NCBI GenBank assembly: GCA_036365515.1
Contig: CM070874.1
Span: forward strand, 160,333,297-160,397,296
DNA: 64,000 bases
From: Torymus aiolomorphi
Lineage: Eukaryota > Arthropoda > Insecta > Hymenoptera > Torymidae
Reading direction: 5' to 3'
Shown: one piece after another, positions 20,852 to 32,828 of the stretch
Numbering within the stretch: position 1 is the stretch's first letter
How the letters are laid out: each line of letters starts with the position of its first letter
Notes under the pieces: model-generated
The model's database searches: none
What the model saw: only the letters and a program-made list of their open reading frames with translations
Told to the model about the DNA's origin: nothing
Made by a program: the position numbers and the translations under genes

Positions 20852-22637
20852 GTGCTCCAAGGCAACTTGAACGGCAGTAGCCTGGCTCATGCCTTACTGC
20901 CCCAGCTTGCCGAGGAGATGAACGCGGACGTTATAATGATTAGCGAGCCGTACAGAGACAGAGACTGCCCGACTTGGCTCGTTAATACCTCCCGTCCTTC
21001 GGCGCTGTGGTTCCGGGGGCGGGCCAGGTCGCGTATCACAAGCCAAGGGAGGGGCGAGGAATACGTCTGGGCTCGGGTGTCTGATGTGACGTATGTCAGC
21101 GTGTATCTCACTCCGTACTGTAGCGCCGCGGAGTTCGAACGAAAGGTGGCGGCCCTCGTGGACGCGCTTAGGGACATCCCCGGCCCCGTTATCTTCGCGG
21201 GGGATGTTAACGCCAGGGCCATTGAGTGGGACATCACGACGACGAACAAACGTGGACGGCTGCTGTTGGAAATGGCCGCGAGGCTAGACCTAACAGTAGC
21301 AAACGTGGGACAGGCGACAACGTACAGGAGACCCGGCTATGGCGCATCCATCCCAGACGTGACCTTTGTGACGACTGGACTTCTCCGAAGTGTCGAGGGG
21401 TGGCCGGTGTTCGAGGGCTACACGGCCAGCGACCACCAGTACATCATCTTCGGAGTGACCGACAAAACACAGAACAGAACAGGGACCGCCCCAACTCCCG
21501 CGGGATGGAACATGAAAAAACTAGACGTTGACAAACTGACGGCACAGCTGGACAGGGAACCGGACCCGCGGCGATCCCTCGCGGCATCGGTGGTAGGGAA
21601 AAGGCTGAAAAGCTAACAGAGGAAACGTCGGGGCTCTTGAGACGGCTCTGTGACGCCTCTGTGCCAAGAAAACGGACGAGACGTGACAAAGAACCGGTGT
21701 ACTGGTGGACCGAAAATATCGCGCGCCTCCGACGCAAATGCCTACGGCACCGACGGAGGGCCCAGCGCGCCCTGGACAGAGCGGACGCGATGGCCCACTC
21801 GGAGGAGTACCGGGTAGCGCGCAAAGAACTGAGGCACGCTATCAATGACTGTAAAAAGGAAAATTGGACCAAACTGATAAAGGTGGACTCAAACCCTTGG
21901 GGAGCGGGTTACAAGATCGTCACCCGCAACCTGGGAGGCAACAATCCATCGGTAGTCAGGGACGAAGAAACGATGGACAGAATCATTGACGGACTCTTCC
22001 CTACACACTTTGAACAAGGGTCGGGGGGCGACGATACTGGCGACGACGAGGTGCAGGAGTTCACCCGGGGTGAGCTCGGCTTGGCTGTCGCGCAGCTCTC
22101 GGCGGGGAAGGCACCAGGTCCGGACGGTATCCCAGCGGAAATCTTCGGGATTGTTGCAAAACGACGCCCGGGGATACTCCTGAACCTATATAATACATGC
22201 CTGGCGGAGGGCGTGTTCAGCAAAGATTGGAAGACGGCGCGGCTGATCCTCATTGATAAAGGAAAGGTTGGGGACCCGGACTCGCCGTCATCCTACAGAC
22301 CGCTGAGCTTGCTGAATACACTTGGAAAGCTCTTCGAAATGCTCCTGAGACCGCGAATCCAACAGGCGGTTCGGGACGCTGGCGGCCTGAACGACAGACA
22401 GCACGGTTTCAGACAAGGACGGTCGACGATAGGGGCGATCCAAAAAGTGATCGACTCCTTTGATAGAGCACAGACTAGACCCCACAAGAACAGGCCCATA
22501 GTGCTCGTGGCAACACTCGACGTACGAAACGCTTTCAACTCAGTGAGTTGGACGGACATCGTGCGGGCATTCTCCGACGCTTTCCCGCTGCCTCCATACC
22601 TTCTCCGAATCCTCAAGGACTATCTACGAGACCGATT
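20852..22637 (+). pseudogene. R1-clade ORF2 fragment: endonuclease and part of RT, second copy
   Basis: The endonuclease frame 20852-21616 is open and contains NLNGSS, MISEPYRD, FAGDVNARAIEW and TASDHQYIIF, plus an uninterrupted Trp where the first copy has TGA. A frameshift near 21570 closes it; the RT part continues at 21637-22637 with YWWTENIARLRRKCL, GKAPGPDGIPAEI and motif A LDVRNAFNSV. The sequence ends before the YxDD motif. Cannot make a functional enzyme. Confidence 0.87.
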
Positions 22638-22667
22638 ATCATAAAAAAGAATAGTCCGGTAGTAGTC

Positions 22668-22935
22668 TAGAGGAGGAGGGGTTGGCGGAGGGGACGGTAG
22701 GTGCAGGGCGGTGGAGGGGACGGTGGTGGTGGCGGTGGAGCGGACGGTGGAGGGCGGTGGAGGAGATGGTGGTCTGACTGAGATTAAAAAATAACGTGAT
22801 TTTTGAATGAATTTAACGTTAAAAAGTGGAGGGGACGGTGTGGGGCAGCAAACAGGTAAGTGGAGGGGACGGTGGAGGGGATGGTGGAGGGGATGGTGGA
22901 GGGCGGTGGAGGGGACGGTGGAGGGACTGCGTTCA
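22668..22935 (+). repeat. G-rich minisatellite (ggtggaggggacggtggagg-type)
   Basis: Irregular tandem repeats of ggtggaggggac / ggtggagggcggtgg units, split by an AT-rich spacer at 22775-22830. The plus strand has many GG/GGGG runs, so it is purine-rich and could form G-quadruplexes. The 70-83-residue Gly/Trp frames here are repeat artefacts. Confidence 0.9.
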
Positions 22936-22954
22936 GATATAGCAGTAACGCCTT

Positions 22955-22959
<5 letters not shown>

Positions 22960-23007
<48 letters not shown>
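22960..23007. repeat. (TA)n microsatellite
   Basis: About 48 bp of TA dinucleotides. Confidence 0.97.
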
Positions 23008-23011
<4 letters not shown>

Positions 23012-23240
23012 TCACTTAACCCCTTTATGGAGCCCATCCCTGTATATTAGCACCTACGCCCAGAGTTCCCGTATACAAGTGACTAAGGAAATAATCCCTC
23101 TCTGGGTATAGAAACTCTAGATCGGGCTCCATAAACGCCGCATAAGAATATTTTATGGGATCCGGGCTCCATAAAAGAAAACGGGCTCCATAAATATGCT
23201 CATGTGTATAAAAGGGCTCCATAAATCTGGTAAAAGAAAT
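23008..23240 (+). repeat. Module with repeated gggctccataaa words and the shared core
   Basis: gggctccataaa occurs at least four times between 23118 and 23232. The core cagagttcccgtatacaagt and gactaaggaaataatccctc lies at about 23073-23102, with tatagaaactctaga following. Confidence 0.65.
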
Positions 23241-23247
23241 TTATATA

Positions 23248-23475
23248 TATATATTTCGGAAACCGGTACTTTTGAGGATCTATAGTTTTTTTCTCCAGAG
23301 TTTGTATATGTTTGACTAAAGAAATAACTCCCTCTCTACGTTGAAGGTATTAATATAAATCCTCAAAAGTACCGTTTCATATCGAAGGAATTTTGAGGAT
23401 GTCCTCAAAAGTCCGAAAAATCATCAAAGTATCGAATCCGTGCTGCCATAGATCCTCTAAAGCTGCATTTGATAT
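23248..23475 (-). repeat. Right arm of the 3.9-kb inverted-repeat pair
   Basis: Reverse complement of 19628-19848, ending aaagctgcatttgat before a TA run. Confidence 0.75.
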
Positions 23476-24163
23476 ATATATATGGGTCGTTCTTGTAATT
23501 TTTGGTCATAACCGGTCGCAGGGGGTCAACCCTTTTCCTCGCTGATTTTTCCTGTGAAACTACATATAAAAAAAGTGAGAAAGCCCCAATATTAGCTCCC
23601 CATATCCAATATTGAGACAGCTACACCGTGCTGAATTTCGAAAAATTGTCAAAAAATGGCTATTTTCGAAAAATTCTGTACGGCTCGTTTTTTGATCGAT
23701 TTGAATGATTCAAGAAGGAATTTTTTTGCTATTTTCTCAAATTTTAGAAAAAAATTTGTGTAATATAAATAATGCAATGAAATTTTTACACAAAGGAAAA
23801 CATGAATCTAAATATTTTTGTTAAGGTTACCTTTCAACCTTTGTAGTTCCTCGAGTTTTATAGATATTGAGACCGGACACAACCTATTTTCTTCCTCTTA
23901 AAAAGACGTTTCATTTTCACTCGGCCAACGATTGATTTGATTAACTGCAAGCAAACATACAGCTTTTTCAAAATGGTCGATTTTCGAAAATCGCAATGTT
24001 GGCACCCCTGTAACTTTTTTCTATCAAAATCGATTGGGCTCGTATTGGGCGAAAAAAAAGTTTTAACCTTCTAGAAAACGACCCAATTGGTTTCGTTCGG
24101 TGTTTTGGATATTTGCAAAAGTTACGAATTTTTTAAAATGGGGGTTTTTCGTATAAGTATACA

Positions 24164-24530
24164 TTAAGGGCGTATTACCTCTAGTGGCTTCTCATGCCAA
24201 AATCAGCTGTATCGATGGCTTTTCATGGGTCTAAATTACTTGAAATTCATGTATTTGTTGCCCAAAGAGTTGAAAATATTAAAAATATTTAATTAAATAA
24301 TTTAAAAATGCTAACAACGGTAAAAGAAAATTACAAAAACTCTTAAAATTAAGCAATTAAAAGTGGTTTTTCAATTTTTAAAAATACTTAAACAAATAAT
24401 TTTAATATTTCCAACACTTCAAGCCATTACTGCATGAATTTTAAGTAATTTACGACTTGTCCCATGAAAATTCATTGAATACTTTTTTTGAAAAGGCCTC
24501 AGAAGCCACTATGTGTAAGACCCCCTTTAA
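24164..24530 (+). mobile_element. MITE A, left-arm copy, TTAA-flanked
   Basis: TTAA at both ends; inverted termini gggcgtattacctctagtgg and the reverse complement of ccactatgtgtaagaccccc. No coding capacity. A matching inverted copy is at 25953-26321. Confidence 0.75.
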
Positions 24531-25119
24531 TACGTAAAACACAAATCCTCAGTTTCTTGTTTGAGCATCCGCAGCAAAATTTATATTTCGATACATATTT
24601 TTACTATCCCATTTTTTAAAATATTGTAGTGACCGTATTATTGTTTGGATTTGTTCCTCATTGTATCTGTTCCTCAAAGATGTGTAAAAGGCTGATAGAT
24701 CGAACTATATTCATTGCTTAAAGTGTTGTTTCAAATAAACAAAATGAATCTATAGAAAACATAATCTGTGGATATACGATCCCGGATACAAGAATATTTC
24801 ATGGAAAAAAAGACAGAACTATTACAGACGAGCTTTTATAGATATAGAAACAATGTTTTAAAAAGTGGGATAGTAAATTTTTACTTTAATTTAGTAAATT
24901 ATATATTAATATTTAATAATTATAAAAATATACATATAGTGACTTAAAGAAAATCCTTAATAATTTAATTAAATTAAATTATTTATTTTTAAATTTTAAT
25001 AAAAATGTATTTTATGTATATAATTATTTATGTATCGAAATATATTTATGTATCGAAATATAAATTTTGCTGCGTATGCTCAAACAAGAAACTGATGATT
25101 TGTGTATTGTATTTTACGT
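24531..25119. other. Central spacer of the palindromic element
   Basis: AT-rich. Outer parts (24531-24604 and 25036-25119) are inverted copies containing cgcagcaaaatttatatttcg; the middle has a second dyad around ctatcccatttttt. No gene seen. Confidence 0.6.
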
Positions 25120-25578
25120 TTAAGGTGGTTCCCTGAAGATCAGAGTTGATTTAACACATACTTGAAATTACACACGTAGGTCAATAAAGACATAACGAAT
25201 GTCATATCCAAATTTCAGAGCATTTTATCTTTTAGCTCCTGAGTAATTGCTGTGTAAAGTTACACGGATTACATGGGAGATATATCTATATATATAGAAA
25301 CTGTCGCGTTATATGTCTGTTTACAACAATATCTAAGCAACGAGATTCAAGTGAGCCTTGAAATTTCATGTACTCATAGAATATATAATAAGGAATGTTT
25401 TCGCGCAAGAATGAAGTTGATTCATCGTTTCATTATTAAAATAGAGCTTCTTAAATATATTGCTTTCGCAGAAATTGATATGTTTCGAGAGTTATGTACG
25501 CTCAGCGCGCCAGCGTGCACTCTCTATCTCTCTCGCTCAAAGCTGTATGTCTCTCTCTTACCCAGAGAACCACCTTAA
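25120..25578 (+). mobile_element. MITE B, TTAA-flanked, ggtggttc termini
   Basis: TTAA|ggtggttccctgaag at the left and cccagagaaccacc|TTAA at the right (25575-25578), giving inverted ends GGTGGTTCYCTG. The 101-residue frame inside has no family signature. Inserted only in the right arm of the palindrome. TTAA flanks suggest piggyBac-type mobilisation. Confidence 0.7.
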
Positions 25579-25956
25579 GGTGGTTCGATAGCTCACCGCT
25601 CTCGGGGCGTGGGGCTCAATCGTATGTTTACGTTTTACCGCAGTACTCGGAATCGGCGTTGTCAATCGCGATCAGATTGCGTTTAAACATTCTCGTGTAT
25701 ATTTGCTATATTGCCTGTAGTTTTTTGATTCGCTCTAATCTTTTTTAAAGACTCGCGTCCTAAGTGTTTTGTGTTTTACCAAGATACTCCATAAGAGCCC
25801 GTGTATAAGAGTTGAACTTTGAAGTTGAATAATTTCATAACCGAGTTGACAAACGATCTGAAATTTCACACACTAATAGAAAATCAATCGAAGAACAACA
25901 ATATTTAGTTTTTCGAATGACGTAACCTTTTTCATTTCGGTATCGAACCTCCTTAA
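25575..25956 (+). mobile_element. MITE C, TTAA-flanked, abutting B and A
   Basis: TTAA|ggtggttcgatagctc at left and ggtatcgaacctcc|TTAA at right (25953-25956). It shares its left TTAA with MITE B and its right TTAA with the second copy of MITE A, so the three units are packed head to tail. Confidence 0.7.
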
Positions 25957-26321
25957 AGGGGGTCTTACACATAGTGGTTTCTGAGAAATTTTTAAAAAAA
26001 CGTATTCAATGAATTTTTATGGGACAAGTCCTAAATTACTTAAAATTCATGCAGTAATGGCCCGAAGAGTTGGAAATATTAAAATTATTTGTTTAAGTAT
26101 TTTTAAAAATACATAAAAACCACTTTTAATTTCTTAATTTTAAGAGATTTTGTAATTTTCTTTGTCGTTTTTAGCATTTTAAAATTATTTAATAAAATCT
26201 TTTTAATATTTTCAACTCTTGGGGCAATAAATACATGAATTTCAAGTAATTTAGACCCATGAAAAACCATCGATTCAGCTGATTTTGGCCTCAGAAGCCA
26301 CTAGGTGTAATACGCCCTTAA
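25953..26321 (-). mobile_element. MITE A, right-arm copy, TTAA-flanked
   Basis: Inverted copy of 24164-24530, bounded by TTAA at 25953-25956 and 26318-26321. Confidence 0.75.
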
Positions 26322-27027
26322 TGGATACGTATACGAAAAACATCTATTTTGAAAAATTCGTAACTATTGCAAATATCCAAAAAACCGAACGAAACCAATT
26401 GGGTCGTTTTCTAGAAGGTTAAAACTTTTTCTCCGCTGAATACAAGCCCAATCGATTTTTATAGAAAAATGTTACAGGGGTGCCAACATTGCGATTTTCG
26501 AAAATCGACCATTTTGAAAGAGCTGTATGTTTGCTTGCAGTTAATCAAATCAATCGTTGGCCGAGTGGAAATGAAACGTCTTTTTAAGAGGAAGAAAATA
26601 GGTTGTGTCCGATCTTAATATTTATAAAACTCGAGGAACTACAAAGGTTGAAAGGTAACCTTACAAACAAAAATATTTAGATTCACGTTTTCCTTTGTGT
26701 AAAAATTTCATTGCGTTATTTATATTCCACAAATTTTTTTTCTAAAATTTGAGAAAATAGCAAAAAAATTCCTTCTTGAATTATTCAAATCGATCAAAAA
26801 ACGAGCCGTACAGAATTTTTCGAAAATAGCCATTTTTTGACAATTTTTCGAAATTCAGCACGGTGTAGCTGTCTCAATATTAGATATGGGGAGCTAATAT
26901 TGGGGCTTTCTCACTTTTTTTATATGTAGTTTCACAGGAAAAATCAGCGAGGAAAACGGTTGACCCGCTGCGACCGGTTATGACCGAAAAGTACAAGAAC
27001 GACCCATATATATATATACACACAAGG

Positions 27028-27029
<2 letters not shown>

Positions 27030-27112
<83 letters not shown>

Positions 27113-27124
27113 TAAATACATAAA
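27030..27124. repeat. (TA)n followed by (AAAT)n microsatellite
   Basis: About 75 bp of TA followed by aaataaataaataaa. The low-complexity frame here is not a gene. Confidence 0.97.
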
Positions 27125-27239
27125 TAAATAGTTGACGTGAAGTTACCCATGTTGTAACGGCCATAAATGCCTTCCATTAAGTATATATATATATATATTT
27201 ATATCCAGATTGAATTTACAATTACATTATTATATATTT

Positions 27240-27930
27240 ACATAAGTAAGTAAATCCTACCGAGGCAAATAGTATTGTCTGTGTGTAGGTCTGGTACATA
27301 AAAAAGAAAAGAAAAACTTAAAAACTAAATAGTATATTCTCACATACTAGGTTATGGTAGACGCGTAAAATTTAGTCAACAATGCATGAAAATTACTATA
27401 CCATATAACAGATAAATAAATTTTGTTAAAATTTACATTATTATATTTAATTATTATAGTTATTATTTTATTATTATAGTTATTTAATTATTATTATTTA
27501 ATTGTTATAGTTAGTTTTCTTTTGAAATGAAAATTTTTAATTTTTTCTTTATAATTTGTCTACTGAATTTATTTAATTTATATAATTTTGAGTTTTTTCA
27601 TGAGCCTATTAACGATCCTTATAGCTTCATCATAGCTATTTTTATCACTTATTTTTTATCACTTTTTGGTAGTTGAATTGATTTATTTCTGGTCTTGCTC
27701 GTACTGTTTATATAATTCTTTCTTAGTGTTGTGTAGTGGAAAGATATTGATTCTAACTGGAACATTTTTCTTATTTCTAGAGGTGGATTAATTTGGGAGA
27801 ATTTATTTTTATTTATGATTTTCAGTATTTTGTTTTGTGTTGATTGAATTAGTTTCATGTTGTTGTATGCAACATCCCAAGCAATTACCCCATAATTAAC
27901 TAAACTGTGAAAGAAGGCATAATATATTGG
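27240..27930 (-). pseudogene. CR1/jockey-type LINE, 3' fragment
   Basis: The minus strand encodes the extreme C-terminus of a LINE RT protein: an NYGVIAWDVAYNN block (about 27900-27860), then MKLIQSTQNKILKIINKNKF and a final SKTRNKSIQLPK stretch ending near 27649. It is clearly related to the C-terminus of the LINE at 28920-33068 (SVTRSKSIQLPK). The remaining sequence to about 27240 is 3' UTR, with a taccag...ctcggtagga segment similar to the 3' UTR at about 32965-33010. The upstream side is cut by a mariner at 27932. Confidence 0.75.
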
Positions 27931-27931
27931 G

Positions 27932-28690
27932 TACTTGAATTAATTTCCGCCTTTTCTGCTTAGAAAAGGAATATTTATTTTTTGTTAAATAATTAATTAC
28001 ATGTCATTCAAAGTACTGTCCATCGTTAGCTATCACCATTCCCCATCTGTGGGGTAAAGCATGAATGCCATCACGAAAGAAGCCCTCGTCTTTGGATTGA
28101 ATCCATTTGTTAAGCCATTTTTCGATATCTTCGTAAGATTGGAAGTGCTCGTCAGCAAGGCTATGTGCGATCGATCTAAATAAGTGATAATCTGAAGGCG
28201 CAATATTTGGTGAATACGGCGGGTGTGGTAAGATTTAGCAACATGCGGCCGAGCATTGTCATGCAGAAAAATCACTTTATCATGTCTTTAGCTCATTCTG
28301 GTCGTTTTTCTTTCAAAGTTAGGCTCAAACTCATCAATTGTTCTCGATATCGTTCGCCAGTGACTGTTTCATCCGGTTTTAGAAGTTCATAGTAGACGAC
28401 ACCTTTCTGATCCCACCAAATGCAGAGCATAACCTTTGAACTATGGATGTCACGCTTTGGCGTTGATGTTGACGTTGATGGTAATAGTTTGCCTGGTTTA
28501 GCCCACACTTTTTTGCGTTTAGGATTGTTAAAATAAATCCACTTTTCGTCGCCAGTCACCATTCGATGCAAAAATTCTTTTTTTTTGTGTCTTTGAAGAA
28601 GCATTTCGCAGGTCATTAAACGTCTTTCCACGTCTTTTTCTTTCAATAAGTGTGGCATCCAATTTCCTTGCTTATGAATATATCCTATTG
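27932..28690 (-). mobile_element. mariner, truncated, in a LINE fragment
   Basis: A TA at 27932-27933 is followed by the terminal sequence cttgaattaatttccgcc. The transposase gene lies on the minus strand and the other end is missing beyond about 28690. Confidence 0.8.
28033..28690 (-). pseudogene. mariner transposase fragment
   Basis: Minus-strand frame 28658-28293 contains HRMVTGDEKWIYFNNPKR, with the first catalytic Asp intact, and LCIWWDQKGVVYYELLKPDE. Frame 28275-28033 contains FLHDNARPHVAKS with the second Asp, after which the frame is lost; the third Asp region is seen only out of frame near 28195-28215. The N-terminal DNA-binding part is absent. It is a different mariner lineage from the one at 6633-7898, judging by terminal sequence and residue differences. 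Confidence 0.85.
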
Positions 28691-28929
28691 ACTTTATTTC
28701 TAATTTATCTAAAGTTACAAAGTTACAGTGGGTAATGATCGTTAAATGGATTCGTTATTTTAAATGAATTAAGGGGATCAGACACCTTTCCAATTTTCAT
28801 CATAAAATGACCTGAAAAAAATTAATTTTCATAATTAGAAATATTTAGAAGTAATATCCTAAAAATATATTCAATTTGTGGTAAAATGAAATCCAAAAAA
28901 AATTTTTAATCGATTTTGGACAATCCAAG

Positions 28930-30492
28930 ATGGAGGATAGTGGGCTGCCAGGAGGCAGTTCTCCCGATATATACTATCGATGTCACATCACGCAAGTGGT
29001 TAAAACGGTAGTCTGTATATGGTGTTGTAACATTTTTCATAAAAGTGACTTTAATAGGAAAAAAAATGTAAGATACATAAACAGTGTGTTAGTTGTGTGT
29101 GATGAACATGATTTGAGCATAACCTCAAATCAAGATCCCACACGTTCTGTGTTACTAAAACTACAAGAAGAACTGTAAGCCAAAACTAAAGCGATTGAGA
29201 AACTTAGTAAAAACTATAGGAAAATAGAATCAGAGTACAGTAAACTTAAAGTCAACTATGAAGGCCTCCTTCAAGAAAACAGAATGCAAGTTGATGAGCT
29301 GGATGAGACTACACGCGAAGACAAGGGCAGTGATAAAGTAAGTGCACTAACAACAGAAAACCAGCTGCTTAGGGAACTAAATACTGAATTGAAATATAAA
29401 AATTTGCTTTTAAATGAAATTCTAACGAAAGAAAAGGAACGACCGAGTAAATACAAGGAAACATATGCTGATATAATGGCAAAAAAGATACACATACCAC
29501 AATCCAAAAAAGTGCCGAAAATTGTAGTGACAAGAAAAGACAAAGAAGAGAAATCTGTGATAAAGGAAAAAGTATTCCACTATCTACTTAAAGAAAAATC
29601 AATCCAAACGAAAAAAATTGATATGAAAAGTAAAGATGTAATTTCAATAACACGCATGAACGAGGAAAGTGCCAAGACAGCAAAAAGATTATTAGACACC
29701 AAGCTCAACCACCTCTACAAGGTCGAAGAAGAACAGCTTAGTAAGCTCGTCATAAGAATAACTGGCATTGAAAATGTATTCAAGTCTGATCTAAAAGCAA
29801 TCGAAAATGACATAAACCAAAGAAATTTTTATAAAAAGGGTAACATATTACACGTAGCTGGCAATGACAAAAGCAGTAAAGTAACGGTCATCATGGAAAT
29901 AACGGGTGAAATGCACAAACATATTAAAAAAAATATAGACAGATTATTCGTTGGTTATCAGAATTGCAAAGTTTACGATATAATAAATGTGAAACCATGT
30001 TATAAGTGTGGTATATTGGGTCATAATGGCCAAAGGTGTAAGAACAGCCCAACCTGTTTAAAATGTGCGGGAACGCATCTAACAAAAACGTGCACATCAG
30101 AGAAACAGTGCTGCGTCAGCTGTAGCTTCTCAAATAAGACATTTGGCAACGACTATAATACTGATCATGTTACCACTGACAGACAAGAATGTAAAATTTT
30201 GAATGCTAAGGTAAACAAGGCTATGGACACTACTGAATATATAATAAAACCTGACTTACCGAGATACCTCGGTAAGGTAGATAACTTCAAGAAACGGACG
30301 CAAGAGTTAACTAATTCACCAACTACATTACAAACTCAGGTGGGCGAAACCGAATTAATACTGGCAAAATCCAGGCTTGGGAGTTCGTCCTCACTTACAT
30401 CGGTAACAACAAGATCTAGATTCTACTCACAACAAGACCTCACCCTCAGTTCGCCTACCAATAATACGCAAGATGGATCAACACACCTTTAA
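28930..30492 (+). pseudogene. LINE ORF1: PHD-like finger, coiled coil, CCHC knuckles
   Basis: From ATG at 28930 one frame runs to 30492 with a single in-frame TAA at 29176-29178. The N-terminus has a Cys/His cluster (VCIWCCNIFHKSDF, later VVCDEHD) reminiscent of PHD-type fingers in some LINE ORF1 proteins. A coiled coil follows (29180-29500), then a basic central region, then two or three zinc knuckles (CYKCGILGHNGQRC, CLKCAGTHLTKTC, CCVSCSF). ORF1 proteins bind element RNA and chaperone reverse transcription. The stop makes this copy defective, or it may be a recent substitution or sequencing error. Confidence 0.8.
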
Positions 30493-30497
30493 TTTAA

Positions 30498-32828
30498 GTG
30501 ATAAAAAAGTATAAATTTTATACCCTATATGTTAATATAAGAAGTTTAAGCAAAAATCTAGAAAAGCTTGAATTACTAATAATTAGAACTAATACTAAAC
30601 CGAATATAATAATATGCACGGAAACGTGGAAGCTCGAAAATACTGGTCTTTTCAATATTCCAGGTTACAACCTGCATTATAACGAAGGTAATATAAACAG
30701 AGCAGATGGTGTTTCCTTGTATATTAGAGAAAATATCATAGAAAATACCAAAACTATAGTTATTGATAATCTAAATATTATTTGTACGGATATCCTTATA
30801 AACAATAATGAAACCTTTCGAACTTCGACATCTTATAGATCTCATAGCATTAAGAAACTAGAATACATTCAATCAATTAAAAAATATATTGAAAACAACA
30901 AAAATACTAAAAATCATATGATCGTTGGCGATTTTAACATAGACATTATGAAAGACGATAATGCTACCGCGGAATTTTTAAATAATTTCACTGAAAAAGA
31001 ATATATCCCATGCTTTTTAGGTATAACTAGACCGGCAGAAGGCGGCTATGGTGGTACGTGTATTGACAATTTTTTCTTCAAATCAAATTCTATTGCTCCA
31101 AAAGCATATAAGCTCTGCACCAACGAAATTAGTGATCACTACCCTTTAATTGTTGCCTTAGATCTTATACTAAAACAAGAGAATAATAAACAAACTAGGA
31201 TTGTGAACTACAATAAATTAAGAAATAAAGCTACTTTGACAGACTGGAATCCTATTTTGTTAATACAGGATCCAAATGAAGCAGTCAATTTACTAATAAG
31301 TAAGATCTAAAATTGTATAAATTATGCCTCTTCCAATAAAACAACAAAAAAGAGAGATAGGGGCAGTGTCCCAAGGAAAGATTGGATCTCACCAGCATTA
31401 ATTGCATCGTGTAAAAAAAAGAAATGCTTTATAAGTTATATAAAATGAATCAAAATTGTACAGTTCTAAAACAAGACTACAAAAAATATACAAAAGTATT
31501 GGATAGAGTGATAAAAGAAGCTAAACTAAAGTACGAAAGAGATAAGATAGAAAAAAGTAGAAATGACCCAAAACAACGATGGGAAATCATTAATAACAAG
31601 CTAGGAAAAACAAAGAAAGACAATAAGAAAATTCAGCATATTTGTATAAATAAACAAAAAATCTCTGACAAAGAAACCATTGCAAACCACATGAACTCAT
31701 ATTTTTGTGAAGTTGGTGCTACCTTAAGTAAAAACATCATACAACCTGTGAATGGTGGTACAAAAGTAATTGCAAGAAATCCAAAAACGATCTTTACCTT
31801 TTCGGATCTTGCAAAGGCTTTTGACACTGTCAACCATAAAATCCTAATAGAAAAACTTAATCGTCATAAGAGATAAAACTCTAGACTTAATGTATAGCTA
31901 TCTTTCTAATAGAAGTCAAATAGTGAAAATAGACAATAAAAGAAATACTGAACAAATAATAGAAACAGGAGTTCCGCAAGGAACAATACTTGGCCCACTG
32001 TTATTTATACTATACATTAATGACCTGTTGGTAGATATGCCGAGTAATACAGTTCTTTCTTGTGCGGATGACACTGCTGTCATATCGGGTGACAACATGT
32101 GGTCACGGGCACAGGATAAAATGAACAGTTTTTTAGACAAAATAGCGAATTGGCTAGCGGTGAACAGACTGTCTTTAAATACGAGCAAAACTGTCATTAT
32201 GACGTTAGGAAATTATTGTGACAGTGTGCCAAATAGAATTGAAATTGAAATACATAAGCAGGAAATTAAAAGAGTCTCAACGTACAAGTATCTTGGAATA
32301 GTTTTTGATTATAACATGAAATGGAACCAACATATTAAATATATCATAAATAAAACTAAATATCTAATTTTTATCTTTGCCAAAGTAAAAAATTATATGG
32401 ATATAAAATCATTAATGATTATGTATTATGCATTCTTTCATAGTCATATAAATTATGGTATTATTGCATGGGAAGGGGCCTATAAAAATAACATGAATCT
32501 ATTGCAAAATATACAATCAAGAATACTAAAAATTATACAGAAGAACTCCGACGTGAGTAATACACCGTTAAATATAAGACAGGTCTTTACATTAGAGTCT
32601 TTAGTTTACCATTACTCAGACCTCAAAGAAATTTATGAAAAAAGCACATCTGTAACCCGATCTAAAAGTATTCAATTGCCAAAAGTACAAAAGGCTGTTA
32701 GTGATAAAAACAGTTTTAGGGTAGCAATTAAAACCTTTAATTGCTTACCTAATGATCTAAAAAAGCTCTATTGCAAAAGTGTTAATAGGAAACATGTACT
32801 AAAAAATAAACTAAAAAAATATATATAA
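30498..32828 (+). pseudogene. LINE ORF2: endonuclease and RT, internally deleted
   Basis: Endonuclease (30498-31310): LYVNIRSLSKNL, IIICTETWKL, MIVGDFNIDIM and SDHYPLIVAL, containing the catalytic Asn, Glu, Asp and His residues of the AP-type nuclease. A frameshift follows. 31424-31876 holds the linker, but jumps from KTIFTF straight to DLAKAFDTVNHK (RT motif A), so the RT fingers are deleted. After another frameshift at about 31877, 31890-32828 has VPQGTILGPLLFILYINDL (motif B), CADDTAVIS (motif C, Cys in place of the usual Tyr or Phe), KYLGIVFDYNMKW and the thumb. Not functional. Confidence 0.85.

Larger units (their letters stand above)
20090..22637 (+). mobile_element. Second R1-clade copy, truncated at both ends
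   Basis: Plus-strand copy closely related to the element at 13038-19227. Similarity begins at about 20090, in the middle of ORF1, and stops abruptly at about 22637 within the RT domain (after a YLRDR stretch), so the RT active site, C-terminal CCHC and poly(A) tail are missing. No target duplication can be recognised. It preserves the site without the solo LTR (around 20275) and the Trp codon mutated at 16014 in the other copy. Confidence 0.88.
23484..27005. mobile_element. 3.5-kb palindromic element with ~1.1-kb inverted arms
   Basis: Left end gggtcgttcttgta (23484) and right end tacaagaacgaccc (27005) are inverted, and the arms match with a few percent divergence: 23484-24604 against 25036-27005 once two MITEs inserted in the right arm are removed. 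Near the centre ctatcccatttttt (24605) pairs with a matching stretch near 24860-24890. The flanks are TA repeats, so the target duplication is ambiguous. No transposase is recognisable. A foldback-like non-autonomous element is the best description; superfamily unknown. Confidence 0.75.

Noticed and set aside
25092..25098. Another hammerhead core (CTGATGA near a GAAA)
   Set aside because: The GAAA lies upstream rather than after a stem II, and no stems I-III can be drawn.
25273..25578. 101-residue ORF
   Set aside because: Lies within TTAA-flanked MITE B and has no family features.
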